NCBI RefSeq assembly: GCF_900177515.1
Contig: NZ_FXAK01000010.1
Span: 124,001-188,000, forward strand
Source of the DNA: Azospirillum oryzae
Lineage (GTDB): Bacteria; Pseudomonadota; Alphaproteobacteria; Azospirillales; Azospirillaceae
Direction: 5' to 3'
Length of the DNA stretch: 64,000 nucleotides
The notes beneath the pieces were generated by a model. That model saw nothing but the letters and a program-made list of their open reading frames with translations, ran no database searches and was not told the origin of the DNA. Made by a program: the position numbers and the translations under genes. Within the stretch, counting starts at the first letter, position 1. Each line of letters begins with the position of its first letter. This document shows positions 7,397-16,383 of this stretch, in pieces.

Positions 7397-8584
7397 ATGA
7401 AAGATCTCACCCAATGCGTGGTGAATCCTTCGGTTGCCGCCGAAGGGTTCGATAGCCTCACCGTGCCCGTCCATCGTGGATCGACAATCGTATTCGCCAA
7501 CGCCGAAGATTACGCGGCACGCGGCGAACGCGGGCATACCGGCTATACCTACGGCCTTTACGGCACCCCAACGACCCGGACGCTGGAAGCCAAGCTGACG
7601 GCGCTTGAAAACGGCGCCTGGACTTTCCTTCTGCCGTCAGGGCAGGCAGCCAACAGCTTTGCCGTGCTGCCCTTCCTGCAGGCGGGCGACAGGATGTTGA
7701 TCGCCGACACCTCCTATCCACCGATGCGCGACTTCGCCGATCACGATCTGGTCAGATTCGGCATCGAGGTCGACTATTACGACCCGACCTCCGTCGCCGA
7801 CCTGGAGCGGCGGATCGACGGACGCACCAAGGTCGTCTGGTGCGAATCCCCCGGCTCCACCACCATGGAGGTCCAGGACCTGCCGGCCATCGCGGCGGTG
7901 GCGCACCGCCATGGCGCCCTGGTCGGCTGCGACAACAGCTGGGCCACCCCGCTGAACTTCAAGCCTCTGGACCATGGCGCCGATCTGGTGACCGAAGCGC
8001 TGACGAAGTACGTCAGCGGCCATTCCGATCTGCTGATGGGGTCGCTCACCGTGCGGAACGAGGCCCTGATCACGCCGATCCGCAGCGCTCTCGGCCGCTA
8101 CGGGATCGGTGTTTCGCCCGATGACGCCTCGCTGGTGCTGCGGGGAATGGAGACACTGGGCGTGCGGATGCGGCAGGCGTCAGACGGGGCGATGGCGCTG
8201 GCCGAACGGTTGGCCGGCCACCCGCTGGTGGAGAAGGTTCTGTATCCGGCACTCCCCGACTCTCCCGGCCATGCAGTGTGGAAGCGTGATTTCCTCGGGG
8301 CCAGCGGCGTCTTCAGCGTCGTGTTCACGCCCGCGGCGACGCCGCACGTCCCGCCGGCCCTCGACATGTTGCGCACCTTCGCCATCGGCGCCTCCTGGGG
8401 CGGGACCCGTAGCCTGATGGCGCCGATGCCCGTGAAGCGCAACCGCACCGCCCGCCCCTGGACCGGTGAGGACCTGATCCTGCGCATCAGCGTCGGGCTG
8501 GAGGATCCGTCCGACTTGCAGGACGACATCACCGCCTTCCTCGACGACGTCGCCGGACGGACGGCCAAGGCGGCGACCGCCTGA
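7397..8584 (+). CDS. metC: Cystathionine beta-lyase-like PLP enzyme (Cys/Met metabolism family)
   Basis: Fold-type I PLP enzyme of 395 aa in the Cys/Met metabolism PP family. The PLP-binding lysine is K204 in TEALTKYVSGHSD, D179 (VGCDNSW) should contact the pyridine nitrogen, and YTYGLYGTPTT (50-60) is the family's N-terminal motif. The HRGSTIVF and SWGGTRSL blocks resemble MetC-type cystathionine beta-lyases, which cleave cystathionine to homocysteine, pyruvate and ammonia. Gamma-lyase or another C-S lyase activity cannot be excluded from sequence. Transcribed away from the LysR gene, which likely regulates it. Confidence 0.82.
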   Translation: MKDLTQCVVNPSVAAEGFDSLTVPVHRGSTIVFANAEDYAARGERGHTGYTYGLYGTPTTRTLEAKLTALENGAWTFLLPSGQAANSFAVLPFLQAGDRMLIADTSYPPMRDFADHDLVRFGIEVDYYDPTSVADLERRIDGRTKVVWCESPGSTTMEVQDLPAIAAVAHRHGALVGCDNSWATPLNFKPLDHGADLVTEALTKYVSGHSDLLMGSLTVRNEALITPIRSALGRYGIGVSPDDASLVLRGMETLGVRMRQASDGAMALAERLAGHPLVEKVLYPALPDSPGHAVWKRDFLGASGVFSVVFTPAATPHVPPALDMLRTFAIGASWGGTRSLMAPMPVKRNRTARPWTGEDLILRISVGLEDPSDLQDDITAFLDDVAGRTAKAATA

Positions 8585-8682
8585 CGGCGGCGGACGCAAA
8601 CACCCCCCGACAACGGCAGAGGTGCAGCCGGGTGTTCGTCGGATCGGAAACGGGAAACGATGTAGCCCCTGAAGGCGCCCCA

Positions 8683-8700
8683 ATCCTTACGCCTCGGGGG
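8683..8700 (+). repeat. Iteron overlapping the repA stop codon
   Basis: ATCCTTACGCCTCGGGGG matches the iteron consensus; the repA stop codon (8687-8689) lies inside it. Confidence 0.65.
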
Positions 8701-10087
8701 AGGCCGCCTTCGCCGCCTTCGGCTTGCGCGCCGCCACCTCGAAGGCCACGTCCTCGATCATTCCGGCGGTGAGGGACGACAGGGCCGATTTCAGGCTCGG
8801 CCAGTGGTTCATGCGGGCGGTGTCGGCGACGGCGGCGTTCCTGGCCTTCAGGACGAGGCGGCGGCCGCCCTGGGGGGCTTCCTCCACCCGTTCCGGCTCC
8901 AGTTCGGCCAGCAGCGGGGCGGGGACCTTGCCCTTCAGGGCGTGCAGGACGGCGGCCCACAGGGCGGTCACGTCGTCGGCGTCGGGCAGCGGGCCGAGGT
9001 CGGCGAGGCCGGATTCTACGGGATCGGCGGGGGCGACGGTGTCGACCTTGCCGATGCGGCGGGCGCGGCGGCCGGCGCTGTGGCGTTCGCGCTCCAGATA
9101 GGTCTCGGCCGCCTCCTCCTCGTCCTTGGCGAGGAATTCCAGGGTCACCGCCTCGATCTTGCGGCCTTTCCGCTTCATCTTGTCTTCCGGCATGCTGACG
9201 CGGAAGGGGGCGAGCTGGTTCACCTCGGCGATGGCGCGGTCGATGGTGCGGGTGCGCAGGATGCCGAAATCCTTGTAGGCGCCCTCCGGCACGTTCATCA
9301 GCTTGCGCAGCGTGTCGATGTCCAGCTCCAGCGACGGATAGTCCATCTGGTAGCGCTGCATGCCGATCTCGTAGAGCTTCAGCGCGTAGGTGCTGGTGAC
9401 CTTGACCATCGCCGGGCCGGACAGCTTGGCCCACAGCTGCGACGAGCGCTGGATTTCCAGGAAGGCGTCGGTGAACTGGAAATGGATGTCGGCGGCGTCG
9501 CTGTCCTCCTCCTCCTCCGGCCGGACATAGCTGGAGAGGATGCGCAGCTCGGCGCGCGACCGGCGGCCACGGAAGGGGCCGATGACCACGAGGCTGGAGT
9601 CGAAAATCTCCTTCAGCGCGTCGAAGATCCGCTCGTTGCCCTTGTGGTTGCCGCGCACCACGCGCTTGGGCAGGCGGTAGAGCTTGTTGGCGAAGTTCTG
9701 GCTGCCGGCCAGATGGATCATGAAATTCAGCATCTTCTGCGCCGGCAGCGACAGGCGCGTGCCGTTGGCGGGATAGCTGTAGACCGCCTCCGCCGCCTTG
9801 ATCAGATGCTTGTAGCCGTCGCGCTCGAAGGTGGCGCTGGCGACGCGGGCGGTCAGGCCGGCGACCGGAGCGGCGGATTCGGGGCCGACCGCCGGCAGGG
9901 TGGTGGCGGCACCGTCGCCGTCGATCACGGCGCCGCCGGCCAGATCCTCCGGACCCAGCACGACGAGATTCGGGGCGGCGGTCTTCGCCGTGTTGACCGT
10001 GTTCGCCTTGACGGGCGCAGCCGCGTCCGACGGGACGGACTCCTCCGTCACCGCACCGCGCGCCTTCCTGCGCCCCGTACCCGCCAT
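8687..10087 (-). CDS. repA: Replication initiator protein, Rep_3-like (RepA)
   Basis: Probable initiator of an iteron-type origin; 466 aa. The central part (about 85-330) carries the winged-helix pair of Rep_3 proteins: LYRLPKRVVRG, STYALKLYEIGMQRY, LDIDTLRKLMNVPEGAYKDF and RTIDRAIAEVNQLAPFRV. The first 80 residues are Ala/Thr-rich and the last 130 are charged and variable, making it longer than typical plasmid Rep_3 proteins (about 230-330 aa). The gene-free region upstream holds about ten iterons and an inverted repeat that could mediate autorepression. An iteron also covers its stop codon. In vivo use of this origin is inferred. Confidence 0.88.
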   Translation of the reverse strand: MAGTGRRKARGAVTEESVPSDAAAPVKANTVNTAKTAAPNLVVLGPEDLAGGAVIDGDGAATTLPAVGPESAAPVAGLTARVASATFERDGYKHLIKAAEAVYSYPANGTRLSLPAQKMLNFMIHLAGSQNFANKLYRLPKRVVRGNHKGNERIFDALKEIFDSSLVVIGPFRGRRSRAELRILSSYVRPEEEEDSDAADIHFQFTDAFLEIQRSSQLWAKLSGPAMVKVTSTYALKLYEIGMQRYQMDYPSLELDIDTLRKLMNVPEGAYKDFGILRTRTIDRAIAEVNQLAPFRVSMPEDKMKRKGRKIEAVTLEFLAKDEEEAAETYLERERHSAGRRARRIGKVDTVAPADPVESGLADLGPLPDADDVTALWAAVLHALKGKVPAPLLAELEPERVEEAPQGGRRLVLKARNAAVADTARMNHWPSLKSALSSLTAGMIEDVAFEVAARKPKAAKAASPEA

Positions 10088-10124
10088 CGCCTTCCTCCCG
10101 CGAAATCGAGCGAGGCTAAATCAA

Positions 10125-10149
10125 TCCTTACCCCAAAAACAAGTAAGGA
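10125..10149. promoter_or_regulatory. Inverted iteron half-sites upstream of repA (candidate autoregulatory operator)
   Basis: TCCTTAC (10125-10131) and GTAAGGA (10143-10149) form an inverted repeat of iteron half-sites about 40 bp upstream of the repA start. Rep_3 initiators commonly repress their own promoter by binding such inverted halves as dimers. Confidence 0.6.
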
Positions 10150-10175
10150 AAGGGTCGCGCCGAAGAATCCCGATC

Positions 10176-10754
10176 ATCCTTACATCCTGGGGGCGGAACC
10201 CTTACGCCCCGGGGGGTGTGCGACTCGCCCCCACCCGGTAAGGCTATTTCCCCCACCCTGTAAGGAAGATTCGATGCGACTCGCGGACTCTCCTGGAGAT
10301 TCGCGCCGACGAATCTTCTTAAAAGGGAAAGGGAGAGGCAAGCGCACGCCAAGTGCCGGATCTGCCGAGGCTTCCGATGTGCGAATCTCGGCCGGACAGG
10401 CCGGTCGGGAGGCCTTCATGTCGCGAATCGCAGCGACTCGAGTCTGCGGAGCGGTGTTATCGGGCATGCTCTATCCTTACTGCCTGGGGGCGTTCAGGCA
10501 TTTTTGCTGTTCGGGGGTCGGTGGACAACCGCAATCCTTACGGCTTGGGGGCGCCCAATGCCGGATCCAGGCCCCCGAGAGGTAAGGATGGCGGGAGTCT
10601 GCGGAGTTGCGGGTCAGATTCTGGGGCGGATCAGGAGTCTCAAGGGCTTACCCGCCCCCGGGATGTAAGGAAGCCCGCCCCCAAGCCGTAAGGATTGGAG
10701 AGGCGGGCTTTGCAGCGGCTCCGGGGCGGGATCCGGCCCCCAGGGAGTAAGGAT
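10176..10754. repeat. Core iteron cluster, about ten 18-19-bp copies
   Basis: Consensus ATCCTTACNNCNTGGGGGC. Forward copies: 10176-10194, 10198-10216 (variant), 10473-10491, 10534-10552. Reverse copies (GCCCCC...GTAAGGAT): 10227-10245, 10250-10267, 10571-10589, 10654-10672, 10677-10695, 10736-10754. The outer TCCTTAC and GGGGG blocks are conserved and the middle varies. Forward and reverse copies make back-to-back pairs, for example 10534/10571. Confidence 0.9.
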
Positions 10755-10770
10755 GGAAATGGAGGAACAG

Positions 10771-10800
10771 GTTAGTAGATTGATTTAAAATGTTTTTCTT
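10771..10800. other. AT-rich stretch, candidate DNA-unwinding element
   Basis: The 30 bp from 10771 (including TTGATTTAAAATGTTTTTCT) are strongly AT-rich in a GC-rich context. They flank the iterons on the side away from repA and overlap the end of the TauE/SafE gene. Position and composition suit a DUE; this is not proven. Confidence 0.45.
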
Positions 10801-11551
10801 AATGGGCTGCCAGCAGGAACAGCCCCTGGCCGAGATAGACGCCGGCGGTTCCCATCACCAGATAACGGCTCCACAGGCGGAACTGGGCGTCGCTCATGCG
10901 GTCCAGGACGCGGCGGGAGAGATTCGTGCCGAGCAGGGCCATGGCGATCGACATCAGGATCACCGTCAGTTCCACCGTCTCATCGGCATTGCCGGCCACC
11001 AGCGGGGCGAAGTAAGCGATCTTGACCAGATGGCCGACCGACTGGATGGCGGCCTTGGTGGCGACCACGCTCTGACGGGTCATGGCGCTGCGGATGAAGA
11101 AGGCATCAAGCAGGGGGCCGGAGATTCCGGCGACCAGCTGGATGCCCATGCAGAGGAAGCCGCCCAGCACGCCGTGCAGCGGCTTCTGCGCGTTCAGCGC
11201 CCAGCGGGCGGGGATGGCCAGCGCCAGGAAGGGGGTCAGCCCCAGAATCAGCAGCGACACCGCACGGTCGGGCACGGCGCCGACCAGGGCGAACAGCAGG
11301 CCGGCGACGGAGCCGCCCAGCGCGAATCGCAGGATGATCGGCCAGACCACATGGCGCCGCCACAGCCACGCCCGCCAGCCGTTGGAGGCGAACTGGGTCA
11401 CGCCATGCAGCAGCATCGCCGACGGCACCGGCAGCAGGATCAGCAGCAGGCCCATCAGCACCATGCCGCCGGCCATGCCGAACAGGCCCGACAGAAACGA
11501 GGTCACGAGAACGGTGAGGCCAAGCCCCACCATCAGCGGAAGCGTCAGCAT
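10799..11551 (-). CDS. TauE/SafE family anion exporter-like membrane protein
   Basis: Polytopic inner-membrane protein of 250 aa with about eight hydrophobic segments. The TauE/SafE repeats are seen as FLSGLFGMAGGMVLMGLL near the N-terminus and a second Gly-rich half (GVLGGFLCMGIQLVAGISGP). The family includes sulfite, sulfoacetate and other organic-anion exporters; the substrate here is not readable. ATG 11551 is preferred to an in-frame upstream ATG at 11617 that adds a polar, non-family tail. It is divergent from a LysR gene 116 bp away, a plausible regulator. Confidence 0.82.
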   Translation of the reverse strand: MLTLPLMVGLGLTVLVTSFLSGLFGMAGGMVLMGLLLILLPVPSAMLLHGVTQFASNGWRAWLWRRHVVWPIILRFALGGSVAGLLFALVGAVPDRAVSLLILGLTPFLALAIPARWALNAQKPLHGVLGGFLCMGIQLVAGISGPLLDAFFIRSAMTRQSVVATKAAIQSVGHLVKIAYFAPLVAGNADETVELTVILMSIAMALLGTNLSRRVLDRMSDAQFRLWSRYLVMGTAGVYLGQGLFLLAAH

Positions 11552-11667
11552 GTTCTGCCTGGATGTCGGAGATGATGGGGAAAATTCGCACGCGCGCGAT
11601 TGCGCCGCAAACGGCATTGTTCGATGCTGAGGCCCAGGAAATGTTGGGGTGAAGTAAGGATGGACGC

Positions 11668-12555
11668 ATGCGCCGACTGCCCTCGCTGAACGGCCTGCGC
11701 GCGTTCGAGGCGGCGGCCCGCCACGGCAGCTTCACCGCGGCGGCGGCGGAGCTGCATGTCTCGCAGGCGGCGATCAGCCGGATGGTGAAGCTGCTGGAGG
11801 AGCGGCTGGGCTTCGCCCTGTTCGACCGGCGGGCCAACGCGCTGGTGCTGACCGAACGCGGCCGGGCGCTGCAGCCGACGCTGACCGACGCCTTCGACGG
11901 CATCGCCCGGCGGGTGGAGCAGGTGTCGGCGATGCGGGCGGGGCCGGTGCTGACGGTGGGGATGGGGGCGACGGTGGCGGTGCGCTGGCTGATCCCGCGC
12001 CTGTCGAGTTTCCATCTCGCCCATCCGGAGATCGAGGTGCGGATCGCCACCGGCGGGGCGGGGGCGCCGATGAACGACGACTGGACCTGCGCCGTCCTGC
12101 TGGGCGACGGGCAATGGCCGGGCTATGAGGCGGAGCGGCTGTTCTCCTCCAGCCTGCAGCCGGTCTGCGCGCCGCGGCTGGCGGCGGAGTTGCGCAAGCC
12201 GGCGGATCTGGCCGGCGCCACCCTGCTGCATGTGTCCCATTGGGGGGAGGACTGGCCGCGCTGGCTGGATGCCGCCGGGGTGGCGGAGCCGTCGGCGCCT
12301 TCGGGAATAAGGGGGCTGTCCTTCGGCAGCTATGCCATGACCCTGCAGGCGGCCATCGACGGCGTCGGGGTGGCGCTGGCGCCGAGGCTCTACATCCTGG
12401 ACGACATCGCCGCCGGGCGGCTCGCCACGCCGTTCGGGCTGGCGGTGCCGATGGTCCATTCCTGGTATCTGGTCTGTCGCGCCTCCCGCCGCGAGGATGG
12501 GGGCTTCACGCCTTTCCGCGACTGGCTCTATGCGGTGTGCGCTGAAGTGGAATAG
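11668..12555 (+). CDS. LysR-family regulator, GcvA-like
   Basis: The protein is 295 aa. The N-terminus (MRRLPSLNGLRAFEAAARHG and SFTAAAAELHVSQAAISRMV) is the GcvA/AmpR subgroup pattern, with the winged HTH at about 8-65. The effector domain contains WLIPRLSSFHLAHPEIEVRI and the QAAIDGVGVALAPR block. It is divergent from the TauE/SafE exporter gene and is followed, 114 bp later, by an MFS gene, so either may be a target. The effector is unknown. Confidence 0.88.
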   Translation: MRRLPSLNGLRAFEAAARHGSFTAAAAELHVSQAAISRMVKLLEERLGFALFDRRANALVLTERGRALQPTLTDAFDGIARRVEQVSAMRAGPVLTVGMGATVAVRWLIPRLSSFHLAHPEIEVRIATGGAGAPMNDDWTCAVLLGDGQWPGYEAERLFSSSLQPVCAPRLAAELRKPADLAGATLLHVSHWGEDWPRWLDAAGVAEPSAPSGIRGLSFGSYAMTLQAAIDGVGVALAPRLYILDDIAAGRLATPFGLAVPMVHSWYLVCRASRREDGGFTPFRDWLYAVCAEVE

Positions 12556-12669
12556 GTGGCGCATGGCCGGGTGGCGCAATTGACCGATGCGCGGGCCGCA
12601 GGTGCCGACATAGGCTGCGCGCTGTTTTGTGCCCGTTCCAAGCAGTCACGACCCTTACAGGACCGCGCG

Positions 12670-13881
12670 ATGCCGCCCACCGCTGTTCCGCATTCCACGG
12701 AAGACATTGCCCACCCTGCCCTGTCCCGCTCGCTCGTCGTGCTGATGGCGCTGGCCTGCGGGGTGGTGGTCGCCAACATCTATTATGCCCAGCCGCTGGT
12801 CGGGCTGATCGGGCCGGCGGTCGGGCTGTCGCCGGAGACCGCCAGCCTCGTCGTCACCCTGACCCAGATCGGCTATGGCGCCGGGCTGGTGCTGCTGGTG
12901 CCGCTGGGCGATCTGCTGGAGAACCGGCGGCTGGTGGTGGTCACCCTGTGCAGCACGGTGGTGGCCCTGCTGGTGGCGGCGGTCGCCCCCACCGCCTCGC
13001 TGTTCCTGACGGCGGCCTTCCTGATCGGCGTCACCTCCGTCGCCGTGCAGATGCTGGTGCCGCTGGCCGCCCACATGGCGCCGGAGGCCTCGCGCGGGCA
13101 GGTGGTGGGCAATGTGATGAGCGGGCTGCTGCTGGGCATCCTGCTGGCCCGGCCGGTGTCGAGCCTGATCGCCGACAGCCTGGGCTGGCGCGCGGTGTTC
13201 GGTCTGTCGGCGGTGGTGATGGTCGGCTTCGCCCTGCTGCTGTGGCGGGTGCTGCCGCAGCGGCGGCCCAAGGGGCAGTCCAGCTATGGCGCGCTGCTCG
13301 GCTCGCTGGGGCGGCTCTTGGTGCGGACGCCGGTGCTGCAGCGGCGGACCTTCTACCAGACCATGATGTTCGCCGCCTTCAGCCTCTACTGGACCTCCGT
13401 CCCGCTGCTGCTGATGGGGGCGCCCTTCCATCTCAGCCAGCGGGGAATCGCGCTGTTCGCCCTGTCCGGGGCGGCGGGCGCGCTGGTGGCCCCCATTGCC
13501 GGGCGGATCGCCGACCGCGGCTGGACCCGGCCGGCCACCGGCTTCGCGCTGGCGATGGCGGCCTTGTCCTTCTTCGTCGCACGGGCGGGAGAGGGCTCCA
13601 TCGCGCTGCTGGTGCTGGCCGGGCTGCTGCTCGACATGGGCGTGCAGATGAACATGGTGCTGGGGCAGCGCGCCATCTATTCGCTGGGAGCGGAGACTCG
13701 CAGCCGGATGAACGCCATCTATATGGCGATCTTCTTCCTGGGCGGCGCTGCGGGCTCGGCGCTGGCCGGCTACGCCTTCGCCGTCGGCGGGTGGGAGCCG
13801 GTGACCTGGATCGGCTTCGCCTTTCCCGCCTTGGGCCTGCTGTTCTACCTGACCGAATTCCGTGGGCGGCACGCCGCCTGA
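12670..13881 (+). CDS. MFS transporter (YNFM-type drug/metabolite exporter)
   Basis: The protein is 403 aa with 12 predicted transmembrane helices. The first helix carries ANIYYAQPLVGLIG, and the loop 2-3 motif region reads VPLGDLLENRRLV, a major-facilitator motif A variant (GDxxxxRR). The second half repeats the topology (IAGRIADRGWTRP). This resembles the YnfM/arabinose-efflux-like branch of exporters; the substrate is unknown. ATG 12670 follows an Asp/Arg-containing non-coding leader; longer in-frame starts give an unlikely tail. It is 17 bp before the aldo/keto reductase gene, probably the same transcript. Confidence 0.85.
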   Translation: MPPTAVPHSTEDIAHPALSRSLVVLMALACGVVVANIYYAQPLVGLIGPAVGLSPETASLVVTLTQIGYGAGLVLLVPLGDLLENRRLVVVTLCSTVVALLVAAVAPTASLFLTAAFLIGVTSVAVQMLVPLAAHMAPEASRGQVVGNVMSGLLLGILLARPVSSLIADSLGWRAVFGLSAVVMVGFALLLWRVLPQRRPKGQSSYGALLGSLGRLLVRTPVLQRRTFYQTMMFAAFSLYWTSVPLLLMGAPFHLSQRGIALFALSGAAGALVAPIAGRIADRGWTRPATGFALAMAALSFFVARAGEGSIALLVLAGLLLDMGVQMNMVLGQRAIYSLGAETRSRMNAIYMAIFFLGGAAGSALAGYAFAVGGWEPVTWIGFAFPALGLLFYLTEFRGRHAA

Positions 13882-13898
13882 CTTAAGGAGACGACGCA

Positions 13899-14867
13899 AT
13901 GGATCAACGCCAGCCCAATCAACGTCCTTTGGGCCGGAGCGGCCTGACGGTGTCGCCGCTCTGCTTCGGCGGCAACGTGTTCGGCTGGACCGCCGACGAG
14001 GCCACCTCCTTCCGGCTGCTCGACGCCTTCGTCGATGCCGGCTTCAACTTCGTCGACACCGCCGACGTCTATTCGGCCTGGGCGCCCGGCAACTCCGGCG
14101 GCGAGTCGGAGACGATCATCGGCAAATGGATGAAGAGCCGCGGCAACCGCGACCGCATCGTCCTGGCGACCAAGGTCGGGTCGGAGATGGGGCCTGGCAG
14201 GAAAGGGCTGTCGCCCGCCTGGATCCGGACGGCGGTGGAGGATTCGCTGAAGCGGCTCCAGACCGACCGCATCGACCTCTACCAGTCCCATTGGGACGAT
14301 CCCGCGACCCCGTTCGAGGACACGCTGGGCGCCTACAAGGAGCTGATCGACCAGGGCAAGGTCCGCGCCATCGGCGCCTCCAACCTGTCGGCGCCCCGCC
14401 TGCGCGAGGCGCTGGAGGTCAGCGCCCGCACCGGCCTGCCCCGCTACGAGACCCTGCAGCCGGAATACAACCTCTACAGCCGCGAGGGCTACGAGGCGGA
14501 ACTGGAGGGGATTTGCCGGGAGAACGGGCTGGGCGTCATCACCTACTATTCGCTGGCCGCCGGCTTCCTGACCGGCAAGTACCGCTCGGCCGAGGATGCC
14601 GGCAAGAGTGCGCGCGGCGGCGGGGTGGTGTCGAAATATCTGAACGAGCGCGGCCGGGCGATCCTGGCCGCTCTGGACGAGGTCGCCGGACGGCATGGGG
14701 CGACGCCGGGCCAAGTGGCGCTCGCCTGGCTGATCGCGCGGCCCGGCCTGACGGCGCCGATCGCGAGCGCGTCGAAGCCGGAGCAGATGGGCGACCTGAT
14801 CGCCGCCGCCGCTCTGCGGCTGGATGCCGAGGACATCGGGCGGCTGGATCGGGCCAGCGCTTATTGA
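13899..14867 (+). CDS. Aldo/keto reductase
   Basis: Cytosolic NADPH-dependent reductase of the AKR superfamily, 322 aa. The catalytic tetrad is present: D53 and Y58 (NFVDTADVY), K92 (LATKVG) and H131 (QSHWDD). C-terminal cofactor residues (PIASASKPEQM) are also present. A 'TAAGGAGA' Shine-Dalgarno sequence lies 7 bp before the ATG. Closely follows the MFS gene in the same direction and ends 9 bp from the convergent ClC gene. The substrate is not deducible. Confidence 0.9.
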   Translation: MDQRQPNQRPLGRSGLTVSPLCFGGNVFGWTADEATSFRLLDAFVDAGFNFVDTADVYSAWAPGNSGGESETIIGKWMKSRGNRDRIVLATKVGSEMGPGRKGLSPAWIRTAVEDSLKRLQTDRIDLYQSHWDDPATPFEDTLGAYKELIDQGKVRAIGASNLSAPRLREALEVSARTGLPRYETLQPEYNLYSREGYEAELEGICRENGLGVITYYSLAAGFLTGKYRSAEDAGKSARGGGVVSKYLNERGRAILAALDEVAGRHGATPGQVALAWLIARPGLTAPIASASKPEQMGDLIAAAALRLDAEDIGRLDRASAY

Positions 14868-14876
14868 GGCAATCGG

Positions 14877-16247
14877 TCAGGGAGTGGGAATCGCCGATGC
14901 TTTGGGCGGGGCCGGCTTGCCGGCCGCGTCCGTCTTCAGCACCGCCAGGAAGGCGTCAGCCATGGCGTGATAGACCGAGTGCGGGCAGACCAGCCGCGAC
15001 AGGGTGGTGGCGAGCGCGGCGCTCAGCATCAGCGGCAGCAGCATCTCGGGCGAGGCGCTCATCTCCATCACGATGACGACGGCGGTCAGCGGCGCCTGCA
15101 CCACGCCGGCGAAATAGGCCACCATCGACAACAGCACCACGGCGCCCAGCGGGCTGTCCGGCAGCAGTCCGCCGACGATCGAGCCGATGCCCGCCCCCAC
15201 CGACAGGGAGGGGGAGAAGATGCCGCCGGGAATGCCGCAGATGCCGGACAGCACGGTCGCCAGCAGCTTGGCCGGGGCATAGTACCAGGGCAGCGTCTCC
15301 ACCCCGTCGAGCACGGCGCGCGCCTGCTCGTAGCCGGTGCCGAAGGTCAGGCCGCCGGTGGCGGCGCCGACCGCCGCCAGGGCAAGGCCGCAGACCAGCG
15401 CGACCAGCAGCGGGTGGCGGCCGATCCGCCCGCCCAGGCCGCAGCGGATCCAGCGCGTCAGCCACAGCAGCAGGGAACTGAACCCGCCGCCGGCCAGACC
15501 GCCGACGACGCCGGTCGCCAGAACCGCCTCCCAGTCGTGCCAGTTGGCCGAGGCGGCGGTGTGGCCGAAATAGGCGTAGTTGCCGAGCAGGCCGACGGCG
15601 ACCAGACCGGCCGCCACCACCGCGATCAGCACGAGGCTGCTGGTCCGCTTTTCGAAGCTGCGGGCCATCTCCTCGATGGCGAAGACGATGCCGGCCAGCG
15701 GCGTGTTGAAGGCCGCGGCGACGCCGGCCGCCCCGCCGGCGAGGATCAGTCCAGGCTCCCGCCCCAGCCCGGCGAGGGAACCGGCCAGCAGCATGATCGA
15801 GGCGCCGACCTGCACCGTCGGCCCCTCGCGTCCGATGGAGGCGCCGCAGGCCAGCCCGACCAGGGTCAGCAGGATCTTCCCCACGGCGATGCGCGGCGAC
15901 AGCAGCCGGCGCTTGGCCGCCGGATCCTGGACATGGCGGGCGGCGATGGCCTGGGGGATGCCGCTGCCCTGCGATCCCGGCACGACCTTCAACGCCACCC
16001 AGGCCGAAAAAGCCAGCCCGAGCGGGGTCAGCAGGAAGGGCAGCCAGGGCGATGCCGACTCCGCCAGCCGGAACAGCTGCTGGGCATAATCCGCAGCGAC
16101 GGCGAACAGCACGGCGACCAGCCCGACCGCACCGGCACCGGACCAGAACAGCAGGCGCCGCCGCCAGTTTCTGGGAGACATCCAGACATGGCGGGGCCGG
16201 CGCAGCCGGTTGGGCAGCGGGTGGTGCGGGCGATTGGCAGAAGGCAT
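14877..16247 (-). CDS. ClC-family chloride channel or H+/Cl- antiporter
   Basis: Integral membrane protein of 456 aa with the ClC signature segments: GSQGSGIP (91-98, the Ser of the anion site), GREGPTVQ (139-146, with gating E141) and GIFSPSLSVGAGIG near residue 340. There is no C-terminal CBS pair. The gating glutamate means it could be a proton-coupled antiporter, but the proton-glutamate position was not verified. It stands alone, convergent with the aldo/keto reductase. The C-terminal 25 residues are Pro/Ala-rich. Confidence 0.9.
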   Translation of the reverse strand: MPSANRPHHPLPNRLRRPRHVWMSPRNWRRRLLFWSGAGAVGLVAVLFAVAADYAQQLFRLAESASPWLPFLLTPLGLAFSAWVALKVVPGSQGSGIPQAIAARHVQDPAAKRRLLSPRIAVGKILLTLVGLACGASIGREGPTVQVGASIMLLAGSLAGLGREPGLILAGGAAGVAAAFNTPLAGIVFAIEEMARSFEKRTSSLVLIAVVAAGLVAVGLLGNYAYFGHTAASANWHDWEAVLATGVVGGLAGGGFSSLLLWLTRWIRCGLGGRIGRHPLLVALVCGLALAAVGAATGGLTFGTGYEQARAVLDGVETLPWYYAPAKLLATVLSGICGIPGGIFSPSLSVGAGIGSIVGGLLPDSPLGAVVLLSMVAYFAGVVQAPLTAVVIVMEMSASPEMLLPLMLSAALATTLSRLVCPHSVYHAMADAFLAVLKTDAAGKPAPPKASAIPTP

Positions 16248-16383
16248 CGAATGGGGCCGGAAGCAGGGGAAAAGGACGGATGAAACGGCAGAGGGCCGAG
16301 TTTAGGTCCGTTTTTTTCCGCAGGTCCAGCCACGCTCGCGCAGATCTGGCCCGAAGGGGCCGTTCATACGCGAAAAACCGGCT

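Larger units (their letters stand above)
10088..10798. other. Iteron-containing replication origin (oriV)
   Basis: The region is gene-free, 711 bp long, and lies between the initiator gene and the TauE/SafE gene. It contains two groups of iterons (10176-10267 and 10473-10754) in both orientations and an inverted repeat next to the repA start. It also has repeated TGCGACTCGC (10218-10227, 10275-10284) and GAGTCTGCGGAG words, an AGATTCG/CGAATCT hairpin (10297-10316) and a terminal AT-rich stretch (10771-10800). This is the standard layout of a Rep_3 iteron origin. I found no convincing DnaA box by eye. Confidence 0.82.
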
